Of a DNA stretch of 64,000 bases, positions 40,876-50,439 are shown one piece after another. The translations under genes were made by a program, and so were the position numbers. Each line of letters opens with the position of its first letter. The first letter of the stretch is position 1. Source of the DNA: Proteobacteria bacterium ST_bin14 (GTDB taxonomy: Bacteria > Pseudomonadota > Alphaproteobacteria > Sphingomonadales > Sphingomonadaceae); contig MSXR01000005.1 of the NCBI GenBank assembly GCA_002083655.1, forward strand, positions 29,453 to 93,452, read 5' to 3'. The notes beneath the pieces were generated by a model that did no database searches, was not told where the DNA came from, and saw only the letters and a program-made list of their open reading frames with translations.

Positions 40876-43800
40876 TCATACGGTCATCGCCATGCCGCGA
40901 TAGATGCGCGAGCGGTAGCGCGAATCCTCCGCATCGGGCAGCGGCGCGCCGACCAGCAGCACCGCGCGGGCAAAGCGCTTCACTTCTTCCAGATGCTCGT
41001 CCAGATCGCGCGGCTCTTCGGATTGTACACGGCGCGTCAGGTTGATCTGGTTGACAGGCACATCGTGTACCAGCCGCTCATTTTCCACAGCCAGCGTGGC
41101 GGTGAACGCGTGCAGCGTGGTCTTGATGAAGTTCGCCAGCGCAAAGGCCGGGCTCTTATCGCCCATCGCCACGTCAGGCGAGGCGAGCACGAGCTGACAA
41201 TCATCATAAAGCGATGCCTTGCGCGACACGCGGAAGTGGTTGGTCAGGTTGTTGGCCACCAGATCGCGGAACTCTTCAGGGGTCAGCGGCGCATCAAGCG
41301 CAAACAGCCGCTGGGGTAGCGCCTCAAACGGAGTCGACAGGATCGTCATCGGGCGGCCCCATTTCACCAGCGCCTCATCCATCGCAGCCTCCACCGATCC
41401 GTCGCACACGATCGATTCCAGGCATCCGGGCGGCAAATCGCCAATCGCGCTATTCAACGTTTCAAAGCCCTCCGCCGTGCGCGTCACCAGCACGACACGC
41501 GCGACATGGCATTCGCTTACAAACTGGCGGACCGTTTCGGCAATGTAATCAATCAGATGTTCGCCGATGATCCACACCGTCTTGCCGCGCATCTGATCGA
41601 GCCGTTCCTGCTTCGGGCTGCCGAACAATTCGCGCTCAGTGGTAGAGCGTTCCACGCTAAGGCCGCCTGACGGCATGAAGGTTTCGCCGCTGACAGCCCG
41701 GTCAGCCAAGAAAAACACCGTTGCCTGCGCGACATCGGTTTCGGTCGGCATCTTGCCCAAGTGCAGTTTCGACAGCACGCCGCCGCCAACCTTCTTTGCC
41801 TCAACCGCGATCTTTTCAGCGGGCAGGAACGGGACATCGTCGGGCGGAATCCGCATCAGCCAGTCGCTATTCGCCTCTGGCGTGTCAGGCCGGTCAGCCC
41901 ATTCGGGCGCATCCAGAAAATAGCCTGCCTGCCGCAACCGCGAGACGAGTGCGGCCGCAATCGGCTGGGTCAGCAGATACTGATCCCAGGTACACACCCC
42001 GTCGCCCTCCCGCGCGCAGGCAAGCGCCAAGTCACGAATTTCACGTGGATTGTTGGTATCATGAGACATCCGCACGGTATCATTGCGCGCCAGCCGCTTC
42101 AGCAGCGCCTCCACCCGCACGCCACGCCGCAGCGCCTTTACAGCCGCCGCATGGATCGCATTCAGCCGCTTGTTTTCCAGGATCAGCTTGCCGCGCCGCT
42201 CGAACAGGCCAGGCTTGCCCCCCGTGCCCGCCAGCCGATCTCCATCAACCGGGCCGGGGGCGATTGCGTTAAACTGAACCTCTGGCCCCAGATAGCGGGC
42301 CATCGATTCAACCATCGCGCGCTGCCCCGATTTCGACACCGCATAATCAGCGCGATTGGGATAGGCGACCGCGAGATACTTCTCACCGCCGAAATAGGAT
42401 GAAACGTTCAGGATATAGCCCGACCCCTGTTTCTTCATCATCGGCACAACATGGTGCATCAGGAAATAATTGGAGATCAGATTGGCATCGAGCGTATAGT
42501 TCCAGGCGTCGACGCTCATGTCGACCACCATGTCTTCAGCGCCGGCGACGCCCGCATTGTTGATCAGATAATCGATTCGCCCAAACGCCTTCAGCGTGGC
42601 ATCGACCGCCCACTTCAACGAGTCAAAATCGCTGACGTCGACATTAGCGAGCGTCTGCACGCGACGTTCGACCCCGGCAAAACCGATATCTTCCAGCTCG
42701 CTCACAATCCGCGCCCGCGCGACGGCCAGTTCGCTCTCGCGGCGCGCAACAATCATCACCCGCGCGCCCGCCAGCGCCAGCAACCGTGCCACTTGCCCGC
42801 CAATGCCCGCCGACCCGCCGGTGATCAGCGCCACCTTGCCCAGATGCAGCCCGGTGATGTTCTCGCTGAACCCCGGCATCGCCTTGCGCGCGCCCGTCGC
42901 CTCGCCAATGCTTTGCGGCACGTACAGCGTCACTTCGCGGATCTTGCTTTCCTTCAGCAGCACGCGCGCAGCATGGCCTGCGGTGAAGCGGGTATTCTCG
43001 GCCTCGGCATTGCCGAAGCGGACGATCTGATTGCCCCATTCCGCCTGTCGACGGCGGCCATGTGTCACGTCGATTTCGGATTCATCGCGCCAGATGCGCA
43101 CCAACTGCTCAACAGCCGCGCGCAGCATATTTGCATAGACGTCGCCCTTGCCGTCGCTCGGGTTGGTCAGGAAAACAAAGCGCGGTTCCTGCAGCAGATT
43201 ATCGTTGCGCTTCCAGTACCGGCTGAGCGTGCGGGCCAGCGCAATGCTGCCCGCCAGCTCGACATCCATGAAGCTGGCGACGTCCTCATCGGTTGCGTCG
43301 ACAAGATCACCGACCAGTTCGCCAGCGCCCAACACCGGCATGAAGATCGCGCCGGTAATTGCGGTATTTTCCTGGGTATAGGCGTCGAGTGCGGCCTCCA
43401 TCGCAGCAGGTTCGCCACGGTTGAAGCGGATGATCGTCAGTCGATCGTCAGCACCTTCCGCCTTGGCGCGGGCCTGGGCAATCGCAACGTCGGCCTGCCG
43501 CGTCAGACCCAGCAGCACGCGCGCGCCGCATGCGATTTGGATGTTGGCGATCTCCAGCGCTTCCTGCCAGCCATCGCCCGCCGCGATCAGCACCGCCAGC
43601 CCTGCCCCGTCCATTGACCGCATCGTCGGCCGCGACAAATAGGTGGAGCGCGCTTCCTTGCGCACCGTCATCCCGTGCGTCACTTCAAAATCATGGCCGT
43701 TATAAGCGGCGGAATCGTCGCTGCCCAGGAACACGCAGGTCGTCGCGATGTCGGTTGGCGTCGGGAACGTTTTGGCCTTTTTATTGCCGCCAGTGGCGCG

Positions 43801-44559
43801 TTCCAGCGACATCATGTCGAAAAACTGGTTGGCGGTAGTGCCCGCATCGTCACCGCGCATTGTATCCATCGTCGCAAACACGCTGCGAATGCGCTCGCTC
43901 TCAATCGGGCCGGGGAACACCAGGTTCACGCGAATCCCGCGCGGCCCGAGTTCGAGCGACAATTCGCGGGAAAACGCATTCATCGCGGCCTTGGGGACCA
44001 CATAAGCGGTGCGGGCATAATAGGGCGTGCGCGAGAAAATCGTCGAGACGTTGATGATGGAGCCACCCTCCCCCATCGCCGTTGCCGCCGCACGCGACAC
44101 ATTCCACGCAACACCAAAGATGTTGCGGATCGCCGCGCCCACGGTTTCGCTATCGGTCGATCCCGCTTTTTGCAGCATCGCCAATTCGGCATCGCTCAGC
44201 GGCAATTGCTCCAGCGGCTGTTTGGGACCGGCAGAACCCGCATTGTTGACCAGAATATCAATCCGGCCAAAACGCTTCACCACATCGGCCACGGCGTCCC
44301 GCACCGATTGCGGATCACCGCCATCAAGCGCCACGGTGCCCAGACGATTGGCATCAACGCCCATTTCCGCGCGGATCGCCTCTGCTGCCGCATCGGTGCG
44401 TGCAGGCGTTCGCCCCGTCATCACCACGGTGGCGCCTTCGGCCAGGTAATGCCGAACGATATGCCCGCCCAGATTGCCTGCGGCACCCGTTACCACGGCG
44501 ATCTTGCCTGCCAGCCTGCCGCCGGTGGTTGGAGCTGGTGTGGTCTTCGCCTTGGCCAT
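40876..44559 (-). CDS. mcr: Malonyl-CoA reductase (bifunctional, 3-hydroxypropionate-forming)
   Basis: A 1227-residue two-part enzyme like Chloroflexus Mcr (about 1220 residues), which reduces malonyl-CoA to malonate semialdehyde and then to 3-hydroxypropionate with NADPH. The N-terminal half has an SDR domain at about 15-300 (VTGAAGNLGG, SxxxY/K as NVSTIFSR...YVVPK). The C-terminal half has a second SDR at about 575-850 (ITGGSAGIGGQ, NVSSYFGGEK...YAVSK) and an extended tail ending FALANFIKTTLHAFTAT and RGMAMTV. In the Chloroflexus enzyme the C half reduces malonyl-CoA and the N half reduces the semialdehyde. A GGAGAG element precedes the ATG. It lies downstream of pcs and upstream of accA on one strand. 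Confidence 0.93.
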   Translation of the reverse strand: MAKAKTTPAPTTGGRLAGKIAVVTGAAGNLGGHIVRHYLAEGATVVMTGRTPARTDAAAEAIRAEMGVDANRLGTVALDGGDPQSVRDAVADVVKRFGRIDILVNNAGSAGPKQPLEQLPLSDAELAMLQKAGSTDSETVGAAIRNIFGVAWNVSRAAATAMGEGGSIINVSTIFSRTPYYARTAYVVPKAAMNAFSRELSLELGPRGIRVNLVFPGPIESERIRSVFATMDTMRGDDAGTTANQFFDMMSLERATGGNKKAKTFPTPTDIATTCVFLGSDDSAAYNGHDFEVTHGMTVRKEARSTYLSRPTMRSMDGAGLAVLIAAGDGWQEALEIANIQIACGARVLLGLTRQADVAIAQARAKAEGADDRLTIIRFNRGEPAAMEAALDAYTQENTAITGAIFMPVLGAGELVGDLVDATDEDVASFMDVELAGSIALARTLSRYWKRNDNLLQEPRFVFLTNPSDGKGDVYANMLRAAVEQLVRIWRDESEIDVTHGRRRQAEWGNQIVRFGNAEAENTRFTAGHAARVLLKESKIREVTLYVPQSIGEATGARKAMPGFSENITGLHLGKVALITGGSAGIGGQVARLLALAGARVMIVARRESELAVARARIVSELEDIGFAGVERRVQTLANVDVSDFDSLKWAVDATLKAFGRIDYLINNAGVAGAEDMVVDMSVDAWNYTLDANLISNYFLMHHVVPMMKKQGSGYILNVSSYFGGEKYLAVAYPNRADYAVSKSGQRAMVESMARYLGPEVQFNAIAPGPVDGDRLAGTGGKPGLFERRGKLILENKRLNAIHAAAVKALRRGVRVEALLKRLARNDTVRMSHDTNNPREIRDLALACAREGDGVCTWDQYLLTQPIAAALVSRLRQAGYFLDAPEWADRPDTPEANSDWLMRIPPDDVPFLPAEKIAVEAKKVGGGVLSKLHLGKMPTETDVAQATVFFLADRAVSGETFMPSGGLSVERSTTERELFGSPKQERLDQMRGKTVWIIGEHLIDYIAETVRQFVSECHVARVVLVTRTAEGFETLNSAIGDLPPGCLESIVCDGSVEAAMDEALVKWGRPMTILSTPFEALPQRLFALDAPLTPEEFRDLVANNLTNHFRVSRKASLYDDCQLVLASPDVAMGDKSPAFALANFIKTTLHAFTATLAVENERLVHDVPVNQINLTRRVQSEEPRDLDEHLEEVKRFARAVLLVGAPLPDAEDSRYRSRIYRGMAMTV

Positions 44560-44600
44560 CTTACTCTCCGGTGTTTGGTCTTATGTTCTTACAACTAAAG

Positions 44601-44705
44601 CCCCTCCCCTTCAGGGGAGGGGTTGGGGTGGGGGCTGTCAGTCTCATCGAGACCGTCGGAGGTGGGGAGAACCCCCACCCCTTCCCCTCCCCTGAAGGGG
44701 AGGGG
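44601..44705. repeat. Inverted-repeat element D between pcs and mcr
   Basis: 34-base arms (44601-44634, starting CCCCTCCCCTTCAGGGGAGG, and 44672-44705) are inverted copies with 2 mismatches, and each arm end is itself a palindrome. In RNA the whole gap between the pcs stop and the mcr leader folds into one long hairpin. One end of the same element recurs at 63607-63628. Confidence 0.85.
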
Positions 44706-47700
44706 TTAATTTGCGTGTTCCTGAGCCCCCGCAGCCGATAACCCCGCCGCCCATGCCTCCAGCAACGCATCGCGACTGCGCAGGCCCAGGGCCGGCAGCG
44801 CGTGGTTGACGACATAGGTCGCCCCCGAATGCCGGTTTTCCCACATCGCCTGATGGGCCTCTGGCAGGCCATCCCACGGCACGACCTGCGGTTCGGTTAC
44901 TTCGAGCAGGCCTGCGGCGATCATGTCATTCATCCGGGCAACTTCAAACGCGTTGCAAAGATGCGTGCCCAGGATCGACGCGGTCGGCATCAAAATCTGG
45001 CGCTGCCGGGTCCACACCTGCGGCGCGTAGAAAGTGAAGCGCTGACCGGCCAAATCCTCGGCAAAGATAACCCGCCCGGTAAACGGCTTCACCAGCGAAG
45101 TAGAGACGCCGAGCGTGTCCTGCCCGGCGCGTTCAAAGATGAGGTCAGGCGCACCACGCGGATTATCCGGTGATCGCAGGATTTTGCCCACCGCATTGCC
45201 GAACGGCTTCATCACCCGGTCCTGATAATCGCGGACGGCCGCCTTGAACGGCTCGATATCAACCTTGGCATCGGGCAAGCGCGGCATAGTATCGGGCCAC
45301 AGGAAATTTGCGCCCTCCCGCCTGCGGATCGCCTCCAGGCTGACAATCCCCTCAATCGCATCCTCAAGCCCCAGCGATTGCAGAAACTCGCGCTGGCCAT
45401 CGGTGGTGGTGGCGACCACGCTGCGCGCGTTGAAGCGCCGTGCCGCCTCGATCATCTCAAGGCCGGTTTCGTCAAGCAGATCGGTCGATCCGGGGCCGTA
45501 ATAGATCAGCACCGCTTCACCACCGCGCAGGGCGGCCTTGCGGAGCATCTCCTCAGGCGCTGCCGAACCCGGCTTGCCCATGAAGCTGAAATGATAGCCC
45601 GATGACGCGCCGTAGAATGCCAGCGTGCCGCCTGCCGCCAACAGCTGGAAACTGCGCGGAAAGGCGGTTTCGCCCGCGTGGCTGACGACATAGTCCGCGC
45701 GCTTGCCGTCGTTCAGCGCTTCATATTCGGCAATTAACGGCGCACCAGCTGCTTCCCATGCCCGTGCTTCATCAGCATCCTCCGGCACCGTGGTGAACAA
45801 ATCGGCAAAGCGCGCGTCCTTGCGGTCGATTGCGCCAACCGCGCCCTGCTGCTGCGTGATGAACGCGGCACGCGCCGGGCTCGATACCAGCCCGGTTACT
45901 TGCAGCCCCGTCCGCACTGAACTGCGCAGCGCATCCAGACCCGTACCCGTTGCCGCACCCTCCACAAACAATGTCCGGCCCGGCGCAATCTGTAGCGTGG
46001 TGAACAAGCACCGCGAAATCGTGCCCAGGTTCAGCACATAGCTGCCCGCCTGTTCCAGCGTCAGATCAGGCGGAATGCTGTGCATCTGCGGTGCCTGCAC
46101 CGTCAGGAACTGCGCGTGGCTGCCCGTTTCCGTCTCATAGCCCTGGATCGAAAAGCCAGCATACATCGGATCATTGCCCACCAGCGGCGACAGCAGATCA
46201 TTGGTGCCGGAATAGACCGTCACCATATCGCCGACCTTCACCCGGCCCTGCGCGCGGGTTTCGCTGCCCAACGCTGCCACCAGCGCGATACCGCCCGATC
46301 CGGTGGTCTGGACGTCTTCCTCATGGCTGTCGAACGGGGATACCGGAATGCCCGTCAGCGCCCAGATATCGTTAAAGTTCACCTCGCTGGTCAGCATGTA
46401 GAGCAACGCTTCATTGGGCGCGGGTTCGGGCACCTTCACGATCAACTCGCGCTCATGCGTGGCAGGCGGGCCAAAGCGTGGCAGGCCTGTGTCAGCATCG
46501 CGGGCGATGCCGAACGCATATTGCCACGCCGGTATTTTGCTGACGCCCGGGAAGAATGGCGCGCCAACGGGCAGCAATTCGCCTTCAGCCTGCAGCATAG
46601 CGCCGCGCGGACCGTGATCTGCATCAATCCACACGCCGTCGCGGCGTACCGGCAATGGCGGGCTCACCTTGTCCATGAACTGGCGAATGCCCGTTTTGCC
46701 GCCCTCGGGATCGATAATCGCTTCCGCAAACAACGTCGCCTCGCGCGCGAGCCCCGCCGTCATCCCTTGTTCGAGCCCGGTGCGAACTGCCTCAAGCGCG
46801 CGTTTACCGGCAGTTTCACGCCCTGCCCATGCAAGCTGGCGCTGGATGCGTTGCAGGAATTCATCCTGCATTACCGTGTCTAGGTCGATTGCCGCAGGAG
46901 ATTCCCAGCGCGCAGTCGCCGTCCGGCGCGCGACAAAGGCAGCGCCGAGCGGACTTTGCTCGCCATCCTTTACATAAGCACGCACGGCGGCATGTGCCTC
47001 TGCCAACGCATCGGTCGATCCGTCGACCAGCGTATCGAGCAGGCCGATCGCAGCTGCCGCCACCCCATCAATGCTGCGCCCGCCCAGAATAAGGTCAAGC
47101 GCATCGCGCACCCCATCTGCGCCACGGCTCTCGGCGAGCAGGCGCGGCAGCCGCTGCGTCCCGCCATAGCCGGGCAGCAATCGCAGCCGGATTTCGGGCT
47201 GGCCGAAACGTGCGGTGGATTCAGCGATGCGGTAATGGCAGGCCAGCGCAAATTCCATACCGCCGCCCAGCGCAACGCCCTGCACCGCCGCGATACATGG
47301 CTTGCCCATCATCTCGATTTTGCGGAACGCCAGTTGCGCGTTGTTGGGCAGCACCATCGCTTCATCGAACGAATGGATTTCCTCCAGCATCTGCCGGATA
47401 TCCGCGCCCGCCACGAACGATGCGGTGCCCTGGCCTGTAAACACCACCGCGATCACATCATCCTTACGCGACAGGTGATCGACCACAGTCACCAGTTCAT
47501 CGATGGCGCGTTCGTTCAGTGCGTTGACCGGCGGGTTGGTGACGGTGACGGTGGCAACGCGCTTGCCCGGCGCGACATGATTATACTGCACCAGAAAATA
47601 GCGGTTACGCTCAAACAGCGATTGTTCTTCGGACAGGCGCTGCTGGCGCTGCCAATCGACGATCACGGTTTTGAGTTCGACCAGCGATTCCGGGTTGCGC

Positions 47701-50216
47701 AGCGTCGTCACATCGCCAACATCGCCCCCCTCCACCAGCGCGCGCACCATGCGGCGCATGTATTTGCCGCTGCGTGTTTCGGGAAATTGCGACACTTCGA
47801 TAAAATCTGCGGGCACGGCAACGGCGCCCTTTTCGCTGCGGACCAGCTCAAACAAGCGGCGCTTGTCATCCTGTGTCAGTTTCCGCCCCGCCACGGGCAC
47901 AACGAACGCCAGCGGCGTCAGCCCCTTTTCGCGGTGCGGCGCGCCGACGACAAGCACGTTGCCGACCGGCGAATCTGGATCCAGCGCCTTGTCGCGCAGC
48001 ACCGCGCCTTCAATCTCTTCAGTGCCCATGCGGTGGCCGGAAACGTTGATTACATCATCGCTGCGGCCGTGGAGCGAAACGGAGCCATCGTCATGGGCGA
48101 TGGCAAAATCGCCTTGCGTATACGCCCACACGCCACGCCAGCGCTTCCAATAGCCGTCTGTCCAGCGCGCTGCGTCGCCCACCCAGTCACCAACGACCCT
48201 GCCGCCCTCAACACGGAAATTCTCAACATCCCCCCAAATGGTGCGGGCGAGGTACGGATAGGGTGCGGCGATCACGATCTCGCCCTTTTCGCCCATCTCC
48301 GCCTGCCGCCAAGGCACGCCTGCGTCGCCGCCGCGAGCGAACGGCGTTGCGCTGATCGTCGCATCGGCGTCTTCCACCCAAACATCGCCGACAATCCAGG
48401 GCAGCGGATAGGCATGGGCATCAGCCTTTAGCGGGAAATCGCCATTGCCGTAGAAATGGGTCCAGGCGATGCCGCCATGCTCGGTCGCCCAATAGCTGTT
48501 GATATATTGCGGGACGACATGCTCCATCCCGAAAGCCTGCACCGACGGCGAGGTTGGTTCGGCGCAGAAGGTGGCGACGCGCAAACCGCCCATGTCATAG
48601 CGCTGCAAGTCGGCAAGGTTCGACGGATCGGACATCACCGATTTCAGGAAGGTAACACCCGCCTTGAATATTTTGACATTGTGCCGCTCGATCATCGACG
48701 CAAAGCGCCCGGCGTGCGGGAATACCGGCGATCCTTCCGAAATCACCGTCGTCACACGCGTGACGAGCGGTGCGCAGATCAGATAGCTTTGGCCCGTGAT
48801 CCAGCCCGGATCGGCCACGACGAACAATGTATCACCGGGCGCTGCGTCGAAAGAAACCGCCATCGTGTGGGCGACACCGGCGGCATAACCGTGCGCGTGG
48901 ACGATGCCCTTTGGCTTACCCGTCGATCCTGAGGTGTAGATGAAAAACATCGGATAATCGGCATCGACTGGCAGCGGTTTTGACGATGCCCAGATCGCGC
49001 GGACGAAATCCTGATCGGGTAGCGCGAGTAGGTCGGCCTGCGTAGTGACCGCAAACCCCGCATCGCGCGCCTTCGCAAGCAACGTCTCCAGCGCGGCATC
49101 GGTCAGATCGTGGCTCCAGCGATCCCGCTCTTCGCGCCATATCACATCTGGCTGCGCGGTGTGCTTTACCACAATCACCGTTTCGACGCGCGGCGGCAAT
49201 GTCACCAGGCTCGACGCAATCGCGATCCGCACCCGGGCGGCATCGGCAGAGGTAATTCGCGCTTCCTTGCCCAGCAAAATCAGCGCGCGACCCACCCCGC
49301 GCATGACATCAGACCGTTCAACGGTCACTTCGCCTGCCAGCGTTTCCTTCACCGTTTCACGGATCGTCGCGGCATCGGCATCGGGCAAACCCAGATCGGT
49401 ATCTGCCAGAATAGCCAGCGCAGTTGTCACCGGCACGTAGTTATCGAGCGCCGGATCGGTATAGGCGTTCTTGAACGCGGCGACCTGCGCATTGCGGTAA
49501 CTGCCGTCGGAGGTAACGATCACCCGTGCGCCGGCATCACAAATCCGGTCCGACAGCGTCTTGTCGCTGAAACCGCCAAACACGGCCGTATAGACGATAC
49601 CCAGCCGTTTTGCCGCTTCGGTCCAGTAAATCTGCGGCACAATGCTGGGCATGTTGAGCGCGATGCGATCGCCAGCCTTCAGCCCCAAAGCCTCAAGCGC
49701 CAGCGCGCATTTCGCCGTTTCCAACAGCAATTGCTTGCGTGACACCGTGAAACAGTCGACCGGCGCGCCACGCCCGCCGCCCGCCGACATATCCCAACGA
49801 TCCCCTTCGAAAATCAGGGCGGCTTCGCCACCATTGCCGCTCAGCACATGGCGATCAACCTCGCTAAACACCGCATTGGTCCGCCCACCGACAAACCAGC
49901 GCCAGTGCGGCGGATTGCTGCCATCAAACGCCTTGGTCCAGGGTGCAAAATCGGCGGGTACATCAGCCGATACATCAGCCGCTGTAACAGCGTCCCACCC
50001 ACGCCATTGGCCCTGCGCATCGCGCATCAGCCAGGCGCCGTTGGCCCCGATATGGTCAACAAACCAATGAATGGTGGTCGCGGCGACATCGCCGTGAAAG
50101 GCACCGGGATCCGTCAGGCACGCGTTGCGCATCGCGCGCCAGTCATCGCCGGTTCGGACGGGATTTCGATTGGCAACAGGCACGGGCGCTGAAAACACGG
50201 TCGAAACTTCATTCAT
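44706..50216 (-). CDS. pcs: Propionyl-CoA synthase (trifunctional)
   Basis: A 1836-residue fusion that converts 3-hydroxypropionate, ATP, CoA and NADPH to propionyl-CoA, keeping acrylyl-CoA inside a reaction chamber. Order: acyl-CoA synthetase (about 1-850; IYTSGSTGKPKGIVHAHGY near 429, GRSDDVINVSGHRMGTEEIE, catalytic lysine in PETRSGKYMRRMV near 817); enoyl-CoA hydratase (about 870-1150; SFVAGADIRQML, GVALGGGMEFALACHYRIAE); enoyl-CoA reductase of the MDR type (about 1240-1836; EVNFNDIWALTGIP, SGTNDLLSPLVGNDPMYAGF). Length is close to Chloroflexus Pcs (about 1822). The ATG at 50216 gives a native-looking MNEVSTVFSAPVPVANRNPV; the longer frame runs into AT-rich promoter DNA. It is followed by element D and mcr. 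Confidence 0.93.
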   Translation of the reverse strand: MNEVSTVFSAPVPVANRNPVRTGDDWRAMRNACLTDPGAFHGDVAATTIHWFVDHIGANGAWLMRDAQGQWRGWDAVTAADVSADVPADFAPWTKAFDGSNPPHWRWFVGGRTNAVFSEVDRHVLSGNGGEAALIFEGDRWDMSAGGGRGAPVDCFTVSRKQLLLETAKCALALEALGLKAGDRIALNMPSIVPQIYWTEAAKRLGIVYTAVFGGFSDKTLSDRICDAGARVIVTSDGSYRNAQVAAFKNAYTDPALDNYVPVTTALAILADTDLGLPDADAATIRETVKETLAGEVTVERSDVMRGVGRALILLGKEARITSADAARVRIAIASSLVTLPPRVETVIVVKHTAQPDVIWREERDRWSHDLTDAALETLLAKARDAGFAVTTQADLLALPDQDFVRAIWASSKPLPVDADYPMFFIYTSGSTGKPKGIVHAHGYAAGVAHTMAVSFDAAPGDTLFVVADPGWITGQSYLICAPLVTRVTTVISEGSPVFPHAGRFASMIERHNVKIFKAGVTFLKSVMSDPSNLADLQRYDMGGLRVATFCAEPTSPSVQAFGMEHVVPQYINSYWATEHGGIAWTHFYGNGDFPLKADAHAYPLPWIVGDVWVEDADATISATPFARGGDAGVPWRQAEMGEKGEIVIAAPYPYLARTIWGDVENFRVEGGRVVGDWVGDAARWTDGYWKRWRGVWAYTQGDFAIAHDDGSVSLHGRSDDVINVSGHRMGTEEIEGAVLRDKALDPDSPVGNVLVVGAPHREKGLTPLAFVVPVAGRKLTQDDKRRLFELVRSEKGAVAVPADFIEVSQFPETRSGKYMRRMVRALVEGGDVGDVTTLRNPESLVELKTVIVDWQRQQRLSEEQSLFERNRYFLVQYNHVAPGKRVATVTVTNPPVNALNERAIDELVTVVDHLSRKDDVIAVVFTGQGTASFVAGADIRQMLEEIHSFDEAMVLPNNAQLAFRKIEMMGKPCIAAVQGVALGGGMEFALACHYRIAESTARFGQPEIRLRLLPGYGGTQRLPRLLAESRGADGVRDALDLILGGRSIDGVAAAAIGLLDTLVDGSTDALAEAHAAVRAYVKDGEQSPLGAAFVARRTATARWESPAAIDLDTVMQDEFLQRIQRQLAWAGRETAGKRALEAVRTGLEQGMTAGLAREATLFAEAIIDPEGGKTGIRQFMDKVSPPLPVRRDGVWIDADHGPRGAMLQAEGELLPVGAPFFPGVSKIPAWQYAFGIARDADTGLPRFGPPATHERELIVKVPEPAPNEALLYMLTSEVNFNDIWALTGIPVSPFDSHEEDVQTTGSGGIALVAALGSETRAQGRVKVGDMVTVYSGTNDLLSPLVGNDPMYAGFSIQGYETETGSHAQFLTVQAPQMHSIPPDLTLEQAGSYVLNLGTISRCLFTTLQIAPGRTLFVEGAATGTGLDALRSSVRTGLQVTGLVSSPARAAFITQQQGAVGAIDRKDARFADLFTTVPEDADEARAWEAAGAPLIAEYEALNDGKRADYVVSHAGETAFPRSFQLLAAGGTLAFYGASSGYHFSFMGKPGSAAPEEMLRKAALRGGEAVLIYYGPGSTDLLDETGLEMIEAARRFNARSVVATTTDGQREFLQSLGLEDAIEGIVSLEAIRRREGANFLWPDTMPRLPDAKVDIEPFKAAVRDYQDRVMKPFGNAVGKILRSPDNPRGAPDLIFERAGQDTLGVSTSLVKPFTGRVIFAEDLAGQRFTFYAPQVWTRQRQILMPTASILGTHLCNAFEVARMNDMIAAGLLEVTEPQVVPWDGLPEAHQAMWENRHSGATYVVNHALPALGLRSRDALLEAWAAGLSAAGAQEHAN

Positions 50217-50439
50217 CAGCGATTCGTCCCCTGGCGCGCACGCCCATCCGCCAATGCAGACTGTGCTATAATTACAAATTATCACCGCGCTGCAATAGAA
50301 AAATACGCACAACCAATGACGCGCGGAATAAACTTACTTTTTCCTTGGGGAGGACGACCGAGAATAATACCGATACGCAAAACGGGTCAAGCAGGATTAG
50401 CGAACCGGTGCGCCCGTGCCGCATCGCGGCCAATGCACA
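50217..50439 (-). promoter_or_regulatory. Intergenic region and probable promoter of pcs-mcr-accA
   Basis: About 220 bases between the tolC-like stop and pcs. On the minus strand there is TTGCAG about 17 bases before an AT-rich stretch containing AATTATAG. ATAATTACAAATTAT at 50268-50282 is a perfect 6-bp inverted repeat that includes a T-N11-A core, the minimal pattern bound by LysR-type regulators. No ORF was seen. Confidence 0.45.

Noticed and set aside
42451..43617. A 388-codon plus-strand ORF opposite mcr
   Set aside because: It is a shadow of the conserved Mcr coding sequence, without a ribosome-binding site or domain.
46956..48431. A 491-codon plus-strand ORF opposite pcs
   Set aside because: It lies wholly antisense to conserved Pcs synthetase and hydratase domains, has a His/Arg/Gln-rich composition and no family pattern.
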